A stretch of 43,138 nt of DNA from Rhizosphaericola sp047606825 (GCA_047606825.1 JASGDY010000091.1:1-43138), one strand, 5' to 3'; numbered from the stretch's first letter, positions 17,680 to 26,116 are shown. The notes: generated by a model not told the origin, from the sequence alone. Made by a program: numbers and translations.

Positions 17680-18321
17680 TTAAGCACTAAGTTTTGCAAA
17701 AAACTTGCACGCAGGTTGTAGGCCGCATTCGGGACATCTGGGGTTGCGTGCGACGCACACGTAACGGCCATGCAGTATCAGCCAATGGTGCGCGGTATGG
17801 ATAAGGTTTTGGGGGAAATGCCTGACAAGCTGCTTTTCGGCGGCGAGCGGCGTCTTGGCATTGTGCGTCAGGCCGATGCGCGCCGATACGCGGAACACAT
17901 GCGTGTCGACCGCCATATTGGGTTGGTGGTCGATGACGGAAGTGATGACGTTGGCGGTTTTGCGGCCGACACCGGGCAGGGTGATGAGTTCGTCCACCGT
18001 CATCGGAATCTCGCCGCCGAAGTCGTTGACAATCCTATTGGCAGCCGCGATGAGGTGTCTGGCTTTGCTGTTGGGATAGGAAATGCTTCGGATAAGGGGA
18101 AACAGGGAATCAAAATCCGTCTGGCTCAAGGCCTGCACGTCGGGATATCGGTGGAAAACCGCGGGCGTGGTCAGGTTCACCCTTTTGTCCGTACACTGTG
18201 CGGAAAGCATGACCGCAACCAGCAATTGATACGGATTGTCATAGACCAGCTCCGTCTCTGCCACGGGCATGTTTTTCTGGAAATAGTCGATTACAAACGC
18301 GTAGCGCTCCTTGATTGTCAT
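17680..18321 (-). CDS. nth: Endonuclease III
   Basis: This base-excision-repair enzyme removes oxidized pyrimidines and nicks the abasic site. The helix-hairpin-helix LPGVGRKTANV contains the catalytic lysine, and VDTHVFRV contains the catalytic aspartate. The C-terminal iron-sulfur site has spacing C-x6-C-x2-C-x5-C (CVARNPRCPECGLQPAC), the normal 4Fe-4S pattern. I start it at MTIKERYAFV, giving 213 residues, the standard size; the open frame upstream adds 69 residues with no family match. It stands alone between the BlaI and serine hydrolase genes. The 244 bases upstream of it hold no gene. Confidence 0.93.
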   Translation of the reverse strand: MTIKERYAFVIDYFQKNMPVAETELVYDNPYQLLVAVMLSAQCTDKRVNLTTPAVFHRYPDVQALSQTDFDSLFPLIRSISYPNSKARHLIAAANRIVNDFGGEIPMTVDELITLPGVGRKTANVITSVIDHQPNMAVDTHVFRVSARIGLTHNAKTPLAAEKQLVRHFPQNLIHTAHHWLILHGRYVCVARNPRCPECGLQPACKFFAKLSA

Positions 18322-18565
18322 GAAGCGAAAGTAAAAAGGAAAAATGTAAAAATGAAAAAAGCAGAGTGCGGCCACCTGCGTCCGTGTGAACGGTATTGCG
18401 GAAAAATCTTTATTTTTGGGAATGCAAAAGAAGTATTTATGGAAATAATGAATCCGTGGCAGTTGTAACGTGGTCATTCTTTCGTTTCCCGGCAGTTTCC
18501 ACAAAGAAAGGTTGCCACTGCTTAGCATTAGGGGAGGCGCGCATTTGGATGGAAGTCACGAATAT

Positions 18566-19636
18566 CTATTTCGGGTGCTTATCTTCAAGAACGATTTGTG
18601 CAATATCGCGCACTATCTGCGTCGGTGAATTGCAATCGCAGTTACTCAACCCCAGGACATAAATATCTTTACTGGGAATATAAACAGCCATCGACTTAAA
18701 CCCAAAAACATTCCCTCCATGTTCCCGGCTTGGAAACCCATTTATATTTTTCAGATGCCATCCGTATCCGTAGTCAATTTTTTCTCCGCTGTCGAGGTGG
18801 TATCTTGTGAACGCTTTTTTAAGGCTTTCTGGTCGCAACAGTACATTTTTGTTGAGGGCATTTTGCCATTTTAGCATATCCTCCAGCGTGGACATTAAAG
18901 CACCTGAGGAAAATGGAACACTAAAACTTATGATTGTCTTGTTGACGTATCCATCACGTTTTTTATGGTAACCATAGGCTCTGTCCTTGATTATTTTTCT
19001 GTCATTGGCATAATAAGAGTTATCCATTCCTATTTTATCAAAAATATTTTTCTTGATAAATGCTTCGTAGGTCTGGTTGGAAATCAATTCTATAAGGTAT
19101 CCAAGCACAACATACCCGGAATTGTTATATTCAAATTTCTCTCCCGGGGCAAAATCAGGAGGTTCGTTTTTGAAAAAATCTACCATTTCTTTTGGGGATA
19201 TTTCCTTTTGGGCAATAAGGGGCAGTGTTTTCATTTTTGTGAAATCCTTAATCCCTGATGTATGTGTCAGCAGATGATGGATGGTTATGGATTGCCCGTT
19301 GGGATAGTCCGGAATATAGGAAGAGATAGGGTCATGGATATTTAGCTTGCCTTGTTCTTCCAGCATTAAAACCGCAATTGCGGTAAACTGCTTTGTCATG
19401 GAACCAATCTGAAATACACTGTGAGGCGTTAATTTCACGCCCAATTCCAGATTGGAAAGTCCAAAAGCTTTTTCATAAAAAGGTTTTCCGTTTTTTGCCA
19501 CCAGGAAAGCACCTCCTGGTCCGTCGGATCGATTAAAAACCGTATGGATGATACTGTCGATTCTGCACTCCAGATTTTGTGAAAAAGATACGCTGGAAAT
19601 GAAAAAAGAGAGGGATAGAAATATTATTTTCTTCAT
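18566..19636 (-). CDS. Secreted serine hydrolase, class C beta-lactamase fold
   Basis: A signal peptide (MKKIIFLSLSFFISSVSFSQ) supports the start at 19636. The penicillin-binding fold has all three motifs: SMTK with the nucleophile serine near residue 80, YNNSGY near 165, and HGG near 320. Proteins of this group (PF00144) include D-aminopeptidases, esterases and carboxypeptidases; true beta-lactamase activity cannot be assumed. The length of 356 residues is typical. Its codon use is more AT-rich than its neighbours, suggesting a separate origin. A strong stem-loop lies at 19751-19792 upstream. Confidence 0.85.
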   Translation of the reverse strand: MKKIIFLSLSFFISSVSFSQNLECRIDSIIHTVFNRSDGPGGAFLVAKNGKPFYEKAFGLSNLELGVKLTPHSVFQIGSMTKQFTAIAVLMLEEQGKLNIHDPISSYIPDYPNGQSITIHHLLTHTSGIKDFTKMKTLPLIAQKEISPKEMVDFFKNEPPDFAPGEKFEYNNSGYVVLGYLIELISNQTYEAFIKKNIFDKIGMDNSYYANDRKIIKDRAYGYHKKRDGYVNKTIISFSVPFSSGALMSTLEDMLKWQNALNKNVLLRPESLKKAFTRYHLDSGEKIDYGYGWHLKNINGFPSREHGGNVFGFKSMAVYIPSKDIYVLGLSNCDCNSPTQIVRDIAQIVLEDKHPK

Positions 19637-19750
19637 TCGTGCATTTTTTGCTCGGGCTATCTCAATCAAACAGTCGTCAATGGTCACAAAGGCTTTCCGT
19701 ACCAGCTATGGCCAGGTGCTCCGTTGCCGGAATATTTGCAGGGATAATGT

Positions 19751-19792
19751 AAAGCCTAACGCCAAAGGATTCAGATTTCGGCGTTAGGCTTT
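19751..19792. terminator. Stem-loop between the DUF6249 and serine hydrolase genes
   Basis: A perfect 13-base stem (AAAGCCTAACGCC and its complement) encloses a 16-base loop. It lies just past the 3' end of the DUF6249 gene on the minus strand, so it can act as its terminator, although the T run is short. Confidence 0.55.
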
Positions 19793-19807
19793 AAGCAGCT
19801 TTCCGCG

Positions 19808-20188
19808 CTAGGCTTTCTTCGCTTCCTCGTCCGCAATCCACCATTTCATCTCGATTTTGTACGACAGGAAGAAACCCAGACCGCCCAGCATCGTAATCAA
19901 CCCAAAGTAAATACCTGTCAGTTCCACGTCTCTTCTCGCAATGTTAAGGTCAACGATGCTGGCAATCAACAACCCCAAACCGACGCCAATCAAGGGCATG
20001 CCGATACGCAGGCTCGCAAAAGGTTTAGGTCTTGCCTTGGGGACGGTTCTGTCGGCATTAGGGTTGATGCCGCGCTCTATCAAGGACAGGTTTTCCTTGT
20101 TTTTCAAATAACGTATCCCAAAAATGGTTGCCAAAATACTTACACAAGTGATTATCAACCATATTACACCCAATTCTGGCGTTTCCAT
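19808..20188 (-). CDS. DUF6249-like small membrane protein
   Basis: The 126-residue protein has three predicted membrane helices: about 7-24, 66-82 and 92-110. A cytoplasmic linker carries ENLSLIERGINPNADR, typical of DUF6249 proteins (the LIERG motif). The C-terminus is charged. The function is unknown. It is a single gene. Assignment to the family is from memory of the motif and is moderately sure. Confidence 0.65.
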   Translation of the reverse strand: METPELGVIWLIITCVSILATIFGIRYLKNKENLSLIERGINPNADRTVPKARPKPFASLRIGMPLIGVGLGLLIASIVDLNIARRDVELTGIYFGLITMLGGLGFFLSYKIEMKWWIADEEAKKA

Positions 20189-20329
20189 AATTATTGTTTT
20201 TTATTGTTACCAAAATTTGTTTCTGCAACCTATGACGCAAGGTTTGTGCGTTAGGTTACAAGATAATTGCAGAAAATATAACTATTGTACTTTACGATGC
20301 ATAAAAGGTGCAATATTTAAATTCTATCG

Positions 20330-20466
20330 TTTGGTGTCCCCTCCGACCGAAACAATTGCTGGTCGGTGGAGACACCAAACTGTGGGTAGGAGAAAAGGTG
20401 CCTTTCCATTCATCTTTATTAATAATTAAGCATCTTTGTATCGGTCGGTGAAGACACCGACCGATA
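20330..20466. repeat. Two related hairpins based on GGTCGG
   Basis: The hairpin at 20330-20379 has 19-base arms with two mismatches (TTTGGTGTC...CCGACC). The hairpin at 20439-20466 is perfect, with TATCGGTCGGTG on each side of AAGA. Both contain GGTCGGTG next to GACACC, so they are related. They lie in the 614-base gap 20189-20802, which has no gene and also holds two REP-like units. Confidence 0.6.
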
Positions 20467-20471
20467 GAGAA

Positions 20472-20545
20472 ATAAAAGGTCGTCCGCCGTGGTGGACTTT
20501 TTTCCCTGACGTGTTTTTGCTACCAAAAGATAGTCCTTACGGGAC
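20472..20545 (-). repeat. Paired REP-like hairpin unit
   Basis: On the minus strand it shows a GTCCCGTAAGGAC stem, tail TCTTTTGGTAG, a spacer of about 21 bases, a GTCCACCACGGCGGAC stem and the tail GACCTTTTAT. Both stems have changed in sequence yet still largely pair. Confidence 0.7.
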
Positions 20546-20584
20546 ATTACTAACGGGTATGCAAAAATGTTTATGGTTGCGCAT

Positions 20585-20656
20585 AGCTCCGTAGGAGCGG
20601 ACTTTTGGTAGAACCGTTGCGACAAAGGCATTTAAGCTCCATCGGAGCGACCTTAT
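20585..20656 (+). repeat. Paired REP-like hairpin unit
   Basis: AGCTCCGTAGGAGCGG with the tail ACTTTTGGTAG is followed, after 23 bases, by AGCTCCATCGGAGC and GACCTTAT. It forms an outward-facing pair with the unit at 20472-20545. Confidence 0.75.
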
Positions 20657-20802
20657 CTAATCTATATTTATCTGACGTACAGCATAGCAGCTCCGAGGCA
20701 ATAACTGATAGTTGCGTTGAGAAGCATATTTCCTTTTTATTTTTAACTTATTTTCCAAAAACGGTAACCTGCAACTCCCATATTGCGTCCAATATAGTAT
20801 TG

Positions 20803-21369
20803 ATGTCCATAGACAACGACATATTGGTGATCAACGAGGTGCTGGGCGGCGACGTCCAGGCTTTTGCGCATCTGGTCAACCGCTACCAGCAATATGTGTT
20901 TACGCTGGCGTATCGACTGGTCGCCAACCGGGAAGACGCGGAGGAGATTGCGCAGGACAGTTTCGTGAAGGCGTATCGTTACCTGGCGGACTTCCGGCAG
21001 GAAAGTAGATTCAGCACCTGGCTGTACACGATTGTGCAGCGCAACGCCATCAGCTTTCTACGCAAAAGACAGCTCGACACGCAGCCTATGGACAACAAGG
21101 AACTGGAGGTGCAGGACCATGCCAGTTCGTTCCAGTTATTGCAATACAAATCCGACAAGCAGATGCTCAATGCCGCATTGGCGTTGCTCAAACCGGAAGA
21201 AGCATCCGTCCTTTCGCTTTTCTATTTGCAGGACCAAAGCCTGGACGAGATTGCGCAGATATTGGGCGTGGAAAGCAACACCGCCAAGGTACGCCTCTTC
21301 CGCGCCCGACAAAAGCTGAAACAGGTCATCGAAACGCATTTCTTGGAACTCAAACAAAACATTCATTAA
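20803..21369 (+). CDS. ECF-type RNA polymerase sigma factor
   Basis: This 188-residue sigma-70 family factor has region 2 at about 10-85 (RYQQYVFTLAYRLVANREDAEEIAQDSFVKAY in outline, then FSTWLYTIVQR) and region 4 at about 125-180 (LDEIAQILGVESNTAKVRLFRARQKLK in outline). There is no region 3. I start at MSIDNDILVI because the upstream frame crosses the REP-like repeat. A membrane protein gene follows by 17 bases and likely encodes its partner. ECF factors respond to envelope signals; the signal here is not known. Confidence 0.9.
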   Translation: MSIDNDILVINEVLGGDVQAFAHLVNRYQQYVFTLAYRLVANREDAEEIAQDSFVKAYRYLADFRQESRFSTWLYTIVQRNAISFLRKRQLDTQPMDNKELEVQDHASSFQLLQYKSDKQMLNAALALLKPEEASVLSLFYLQDQSLDEIAQILGVESNTAKVRLFRARQKLKQVIETHFLELKQNIH

Positions 21370-21386
21370 CTTTATTGGACCAATAC

Positions 21387-21938
21387 ATGAACAAAAATCC
21401 GCACGATATGCAACAGGTCAGCGACGAAGAACGGGATTTTTTGCTGTGGCGCTATCTCCAAAAGGACTTGATGCCGCAGGAACTTGCACAGGTACAGACA
21501 CGACTGGACACAGATGCGGTATGGCAGGAATCACTACGCGTCCTACAGCGGGAAGAAGCGCAGTTCCAATTGCTGGAATCCGAAACGCCCTCCCTGCGTT
21601 TTACCAAAAACGTCATGGAGGCCATCGAACAAAAAACTATCGCCAAGCCTGCACGCAACTATGTCAACAAAAATATTGTCAAATGGATTGTCGGTAGTTT
21701 TATGGTCGTCATCGTGGCTTTCGTCGTGTACGCTGCTACGCAGGTTCAATGGACAGGAGGCAACGCGGAAAAAATAGATTTCAAATTGCCGACGATTAGC
21801 CTTTCTTTCCATCCCAATGTCAATGTCGGCAGCGAATGGATTTACGGTTGTTTTGCGATTGTCGTCGTCTGTTTTTTTGTGCTGGTGGACAGGTTTTTGT
21901 TCAGTAAAAAGGAGATGCGGCGGCGTGTGGGAAGTTAG
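21387..21938 (+). CDS. Membrane protein, probable anti-sigma partner
   Basis: A cytoplasmic N-terminal part (about 1-95) is helical and charged (DEERDFLLWRYLQKDL). It is followed by a membrane helix at about 100-120, a periplasmic loop of about 30 residues, and a second helix at about 152-172. There is no clear zinc-binding HxxxCxxC motif, so it is not a classical ZAS anti-sigma factor. Its place 17 bases behind an ECF sigma gene makes that role likely. The ATG at 21387 is preferred over an in-frame TTG at 21375. Confidence 0.6.
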   Translation: MNKNPHDMQQVSDEERDFLLWRYLQKDLMPQELAQVQTRLDTDAVWQESLRVLQREEAQFQLLESETPSLRFTKNVMEAIEQKTIAKPARNYVNKNIVKWIVGSFMVVIVAFVVYAATQVQWTGGNAEKIDFKLPTISLSFHPNVNVGSEWIYGCFAIVVVCFFVLVDRFLFSKKEMRRRVGS

Positions 21939-21965
21939 TTGTATCAAGATTAAAAGTTGAAAAAA

Positions 21966-22039
21966 GTCCGCCGTAGCGGACGAACTTTTGGTAGCAACAA
22001 TTAAAAGAACCCAATGGAGCTCCGTAGGTGCGACCTTAT
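21966..22039 (+). repeat. Paired REP-like hairpin unit
   Basis: The first stem is GTCCGCCGTAGCGGAC, longer and different in sequence from the other copies but fully paired. It has the tail ACTTTTGGTAG, then a 23-base spacer, then AGCTCCGTAGGTGC and GACCTTAT. Confidence 0.75.
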
Positions 22040-22045
22040 CGTTTC

Positions 22046-22118
22046 ATAAGGTCGCACCTACGGAACCTTATAACGAGTGTTATCGCCAATACTACCAAAA
22101 GGACACTGCTATGGAGTT
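22046..22118 (-). repeat. Paired REP-like hairpin unit, inverted
   Basis: It mirrors the unit at 21966-22039. Together they create a perfect 19-base inverted repeat around CGTTTC at 22040-22045. The outer stem, near CTACCAAAAG at 22092-22101, is degenerate. Confidence 0.7.
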
Positions 22119-22180
22119 AAACACAATATCCATCCATTTGTCCATTTTCTTTTCAACCTTTCATTAACATTATTCCCCAC

Positions 22181-22207
22181 CAAAAAAGCCACTCAACATC
22201 GAGTGGC
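22181..22207 (-). terminator. Terminator of the bestrophin-like gene
   Basis: On the minus strand GCCACTC / GAGTGGC closes on a 6-base loop and runs into six T residues. It lies 71 bases past the stop of the bestrophin-like gene. Confidence 0.7.
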
Positions 22208-22277
22208 TCGTCATTTAAGGGTTTATATGCATTTCATTTATAGAAAAAAAGCTAATCAACGATTTCTAATTCGTACC

Positions 22278-23228
22278 TCACAACTGGTAATACGGTTTTC
22301 CTTTGTAATAGGGATAGTCCGGCAGTTCCACCGGAGGATGCGGCGCGATGAACGAAGCATCGTCGTTGATCATCTGCTGGAGGTCTCGCTGGATATTGTT
22401 GGCAATCGTTGACACCGGCGTATCGGTCGGTTTGTTCTCAAATGGATCCTGTAGGTAAATCGCCATTTTTTCAATCAACAAAAACATCGCCGCAATCAAT
22501 ATCACCATCGGAATCTCAAACAGGTTGAAAATCTGAAACAACGAGAAAGGCAGGAGCATCAGGAAAAAATTCAATGCCAGATGGATGTATATACTGTAGG
22601 TGGACGGGAATATCGTGTTCTTGATACGCTCGCACTTGCCCATGCTGTCGCTGAAGCGCGTCAGGATTTCGTCCATGTTGCCCTGTTGGTAGGGATTGAG
22701 CCAGCCTTTTTGATAGGCGTGCCCGATAGCACGTCCTTGGAGCTCCAGTATCGCGTTGGGGACATTGGCGTAGCGTCCCACATATTCGTAATCTTCAACG
22801 GAAAGCAACGAATGCAGGTATTTCATCGGATCGCGTCCACGCAGCGCACGTCCCAAAGCCTGGCACCAAGCCGCCTGGCGAAATGTGTATTGGCGTTTAA
22901 ATTCCTGCAATTCCGGGTCGTCAACACCCATCGTGAACGTTATCAACTGCCTCACCGTACTCCGCGAATCGTTGACAATCGCACCCCATATCTGGCGCGC
23001 TTCCCACCAACGGTCGTAAGCTTGGCTCGACCTGAAACCCAGCAGCAAGGAAATCACGGTTCCCATCACCATCGGCACGGCAATCGGTATTTCTGGCAAA
23101 GGATTGTTGCTTTTTTCCAAAAAATAGAAAAAAGTACCAATGACAACGGTATAAATGGATATAAATAGTATCTCCCATTTGATGGTTTTGAGCAGATAAC
23201 CAATGGGTATATTCTTCTTTAATAACAT
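22278..23228 (-). CDS. Bestrophin-like anion channel
   Basis: The 316-residue protein matches the bacterial bestrophin (YneE) family. It has an N-terminal helix pair (about 17-36 and 48-66, the latter PMVMGTVISLLLGFRSSQAY), the conserved RWWEARQIWG near residue 72, and a second helix pair at about 215-255. Bestrophins form pentameric chloride or other anion channels in the inner membrane. The gene stands alone and ends in a clear terminator. Confidence 0.88.
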   Translation of the reverse strand: MLLKKNIPIGYLLKTIKWEILFISIYTVVIGTFFYFLEKSNNPLPEIPIAVPMVMGTVISLLLGFRSSQAYDRWWEARQIWGAIVNDSRSTVRQLITFTMGVDDPELQEFKRQYTFRQAAWCQALGRALRGRDPMKYLHSLLSVEDYEYVGRYANVPNAILELQGRAIGHAYQKGWLNPYQQGNMDEILTRFSDSMGKCERIKNTIFPSTYSIYIHLALNFFLMLLPFSLFQIFNLFEIPMVILIAAMFLLIEKMAIYLQDPFENKPTDTPVSTIANNIQRDLQQMINDDASFIAPHPPVELPDYPYYKGKPYYQL

Positions 23229-23403
23229 AATCGAGTTAAGTAAAAAGGTAAAAAGTCAAACGCCAAGAGTTTAACGTTGTTGGTATTTTTACCTTTTACA
23301 AAGGTAATTAGCGTTTTACTGTAATTGTGGGAAAACGGATTAGAATGCTATTAAAATAATTGAAGGAAATGCTGATAGACAATAGCTGTTGGGAATGTGC
23401 CGC

Positions 23404-23505
23404 TCTTCCGGATGTTCCGCAGGGCATTCCGAAGGACAGAAGAGTCTGATTCAAATCCGTCTTTATCAATCAACTGTTCGGAATCCGCTACCCTAACATC
23501 CCAAA
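23404..23505. repeat. Composite hairpin repeat (family 2), degenerate copy
   Basis: It keeps the loop TTCCGCAGGGCAT of the copy at 5024-5053, a decayed version of the central AT-rich palindrome (CAAATCCGTCTTTAT), and a second hairpin ending in CATCCCAAACAG. Several stem positions no longer pair. It occupies the 322-base gap 23229-23550, where no gene is seen. Confidence 0.6.
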
Positions 23506-23520
23506 CAGCATAACGCACGG

Positions 23521-23556
23521 TCGTAGTGACAGGGCATGCATGCCCTGTCACTACGA
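23521..23556. terminator. Perfect 36-base palindrome overlapping a histidine kinase stop
   Basis: Eighteen-base arms (TCGTAGTGACAGGGCATG and its complement) meet with no spacer. The stop codon of the histidine kinase lies inside. It could end that transcript, but there is no T run, and its perfection suggests a mobile or repeat palindrome. Confidence 0.5.
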
Positions 23557-24897
23557 ATACCTTCTCAACGCCGGCAACCGCACCACGACTTCCGTCCCCT
23601 GGCCCACGACCGAATTGATGACGATCTCGCCCTGGTGCATACGGATGATGTTGGCGGCCAGCGGCAATCCAATACCAAAACCAGAAAAGGGATGGGTGTT
23701 GGACGCACGGAAATACGGATCAAATATTTTGGACAGTTCCTCGTCGGGAATGCCGACGCCCGTGTCTTTTACCGTAACCTCAACGTATTTTCCCAAGGAC
23801 ACCAGCGTCACCAGCACGGGTTGGTTGTGCGAATATTTGCTGCCGTTCACGACAATATTGCTCAATGCCAAATGCAGGAGCGACACGTTGCCCGACACCG
23901 TGACATTGTTGGCGTCGGAAGGCAGTTGGTCGCCGGGAAAAAGTATGGACGAACCGGGATAGATGCGCTCCTGTGTCCGCTTGATGTCCCAAAGCAGTTC
24001 GTCCAGGCGTATCGGTGCCATTTGGATTTCTTGGTTGACGTATTGCGCTTTGGCGAGCCGCAACAGATTGGACGTCAGGTCGCGCAGACGTTCCGCCTCG
24101 ACCAATATGACATGCAGCGCGTCGCGGTACTGTCCGAGGGGACGTTCTTTTCCCAAGGCAAATTCCGCCTCTCCGATAATGGTCGTCAACGGGGTATTGA
24201 ACTCGTGGGACGCGTGGCTGACAAAGTTTTTCTGTGCCTCGAATGCCGTTTCCATGCGGTCCAGCATTTCGTTGAAAGTCTCGGCGAGGTTGGTCATTTC
24301 GTCTTTCCCCTTGGGTTTGGGAAGACGCAGGTGCATGTTGCCGGTTCCTATTTTCTTGACCTGTTCGGTAATGTTGTGGACTGGCGTGAACACGCTCCGG
24401 GAAAAGATAAACGCAAGGGCAAAAAGAAACAGCAACGCTATCGCCAGACCTGTAATCAGGATTTTTTCCAGACTGCTCAGATATGCTTTTTGGTATTCGT
24501 CGACGGCGCTGACGATGAGGATATAGTCTTCTCCCTTTCCGCTATATACCTCACCGATATAGAAAACCTCCTTGTCTTGCCAATAGGCGTGGCCATCGAG
24601 CAATATGGATTTTCGGAAAGATTCGGACCAGCCTTTCTGTGCAAACGCCACAGAGTCCGTGCCTAGGCGGAGAACATAGTTCCGTTCCTGCGGAAGTTTT
24701 TCCCCTTTCTGGTAACGGTTTCGGCTGATGGAATCCGTCAACGAACGTTGAATCAGGTGCGCGCGGTAAGACAGTCTTTGGTCAAAACTCACACTCGTGT
24801 CCTTGCTCACAAATATGTAAACAAAAGCCGCCAACGACACCAATATCGTCGTCATGGCGAGCAGCAGCAAAAGGGCGATTTTATTTTGTATCCGCAT
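23551..24897 (-). CDS. Sensor histidine kinase, OmpR-type partner
   Basis: The 448-residue protein has two membrane helices (about 6-30 and 147-168) around a periplasmic sensing domain of about 115 residues. A HAMP linker follows (about 170-222), then the phosphoacceptor helix with His231 in SHASHEFNTPLTT. The ATPase domain has the N box (NIVVNGSKYS), G1 (DTGVGIPDEE), F (FDPYFRAS) and G2 (GFGIGLPLA). The start at 24897 overlaps the response regulator gene by 17 bases. The ligand is unknown. Confidence 0.92.
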   Translation of the reverse strand: MRIQNKIALLLLLAMTTILVSLAAFVYIFVSKDTSVSFDQRLSYRAHLIQRSLTDSISRNRYQKGEKLPQERNYVLRLGTDSVAFAQKGWSESFRKSILLDGHAYWQDKEVFYIGEVYSGKGEDYILIVSAVDEYQKAYLSSLEKILITGLAIALLFLFALAFIFSRSVFTPVHNITEQVKKIGTGNMHLRLPKPKGKDEMTNLAETFNEMLDRMETAFEAQKNFVSHASHEFNTPLTTIIGEAEFALGKERPLGQYRDALHVILVEAERLRDLTSNLLRLAKAQYVNQEIQMAPIRLDELLWDIKRTQERIYPGSSILFPGDQLPSDANNVTVSGNVSLLHLALSNIVVNGSKYSHNQPVLVTLVSLGKYVEVTVKDTGVGIPDEELSKIFDPYFRASNTHPFSGFGIGLPLAANIIRMHQGEIVINSVVGQGTEVVVRLPALRRYS

Positions 24898-25585
24898 AAT
24901 CTGGTTTGAGCATGTAACCGCGTCCAATGACTGTCTGGATTAATTTGGGTTCATAGTCTTTGTCGATTTTTTTACGCAGGTAATTGACGTACACATCGAC
25001 TACGTTGGTGCCCAAGTCAAAATCGATACCCCACACACTGTCCAAAATCTCGGTACGCGAAAGCACTTTTTCTTGGTTCTGTAAAAGAAATTCCAATAGT
25101 CTATATTCTGTCACCGTCAAGGCAATAGGATTCCCGGCACGCATGACGGTCTTGGCATCGCTGTCCAATACGAGGTTGGCAGCCTGTAAGATTGTCTGCG
25201 GAGGTTCAGTCCTGGCATCTGGACGGCGCAGCAACGAACGTATGCGCGCCTGTAATTCCTTGAGGTTAAAGGGTTTGGTCAGATAGTCGTCCGCGCCCGT
25301 GTCTAATCCGTTGACGATGTCGTCAGGTGTCACCATGGCGGTCAGCATGAGTATTTTGATGGGGTTTTTCTCTTCCCGCAGTTGCCGACACACTTCCAGT
25401 CCGCTCATCGCAGGCAGCTTGCGGTCTAGCAGCAGCAGGTCGTATTGGTTGGCCCGCAACCGTTCATAGCCGCTCTGCCCGTCGTAGGCGATGTCTACAA
25501 CGGCACCTTCTTCCTTCAACAAACGGGAAACCAGCGAAGCCACGTTGACTTCGTCTTCCACAATTAAAATCTTCTTTCCGTACAT
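24881..25585 (-). CDS. OmpR-family response regulator
   Basis: The 234-residue protein has a receiver domain at 1-120, with acidic pocket Glu10/Asp11, phosphoacceptor Asp54 in LLLLDRKLP and the conserved lysine in TKPFNLKEL. A winged-helix DNA-binding domain fills 135-230 (VTEYRLLEFLLQN, then NVVDVYVNYLRKKID as the recognition helix). MYGKKILIVEDE is the chosen start; the frame extends 13 codons upstream without similarity. It forms an operon with the histidine kinase downstream. Confidence 0.93.
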   Translation of the reverse strand: MYGKKILIVEDEVNVASLVSRLLKEEGAVVDIAYDGQSGYERLRANQYDLLLLDRKLPAMSGLEVCRQLREEKNPIKILMLTAMVTPDDIVNGLDTGADDYLTKPFNLKELQARIRSLLRRPDARTEPPQTILQAANLVLDSDAKTVMRAGNPIALTVTEYRLLEFLLQNQEKVLSRTEILDSVWGIDFDLGTNVVDVYVNYLRKKIDKDYEPKLIQTVIGRGYMLKPDYADTK

Positions 25586-25696
25586 GATGATGGGCAAACT
25601 ACTAACTTTTTGGGGAAACGACAAAAGGGAGGCATGAAAGGATTTGCGAAAAGAATTTTTAATATGAAGGCAATGGCCTATTTTTGCTGCCCCATT

Positions 25697-25780
25697 GCGG
25701 AGGTGGCGAAACTGGTAGACGCGCTACTTTGAGGTGGTAGTGCCTGCAAGGGCTTGGGAGTTCGAATCTCCTCTTCCGCA
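25697..25780 (+). tRNA. tRNA-Leu (GAG)
   Basis: The cloverleaf is complete. The acceptor stem is GCGGAGG / CTTCCGC with one G-U pair. The anticodon stem CTACT / GGTAG holds the loop TTGAGGT, giving anticodon GAG. A long variable arm is present, as expected for a class II tRNA. The T arm is GGGAG TTCGAAT CTCCT. The discriminator is A, and CCA is not encoded. It marks the left border of the accessory region. Confidence 0.95.
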
Positions 25781-25795
25781 CCGATTTTAACATTT

Positions 25796-25830
25796 AAAAT
25801 CCTGTAATTCAATGAGTTACGGGATTTTTT
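25796..25830 (+). terminator. Terminator of tRNA-Leu
   Basis: AAAATCCTGTAA pairs with TTACGGGATTTT across a 9-base loop and ends in six T residues, 15 bases past the tRNA. Confidence 0.8.
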
Positions 25831-26085
25831 ATTGCCTGCTTATTTGAAGATGTTTTTTTCTGATTGTTCGATATCCTAAAGCCCCGTTTTCCGGTAGAGA
25901 TCCTTGAAAGTTGTGTTCCATTCCATGGCAGAACGTTTTGTTTCCTTTCAAAGTTGGCACGTCCTGCGCGTTACCGGTGGACGGACCGGGGAAGGAAAAA
26001 TGGAGAATCGGGAACAACTTTCAGGTGTCTCGCCTCTTTACCCAAAATTTGTCGTTCTTTCTATGTATGTGTATGAATAAGAAGC
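25831..26085. other. Non-coding stretch with long imperfect inverted repeat
   Basis: No convincing gene is seen between the tRNA terminator and the hairpin at 26086. Bases 25905-25926 (TGAAAGTTGTGTTCC onward) are an imperfect reverse complement of 26000-26023, enclosing about 75 bases. It could be a structured RNA or a decayed insertion-element end. Confidence 0.4.
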
Positions 26086-26108
26086 TGGGCAGTCGGGTTG
26101 GCTGCCCA
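26086..26108 (-). terminator. Hairpin behind the 64-residue minus-strand ORF
   Basis: TGGGCAG and CTGCCCA pair across a 9-base loop, with a possible extra AAGAA / TTCTT outer pair. It lies 8 bases past the stop of the ORF at 26117-26311. No strong T run follows, so termination is only likely. Confidence 0.4.
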
Positions 26109-26116
26109 ACGATTCT

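Noticed and set aside
18322..18565. Plus-strand TATTTTTG promoter-like site behind endonuclease III
   Set aside because: It matches TAnnTTTG but leads only to an eight-codon frame, so it is probably a chance match in AT-rich DNA.
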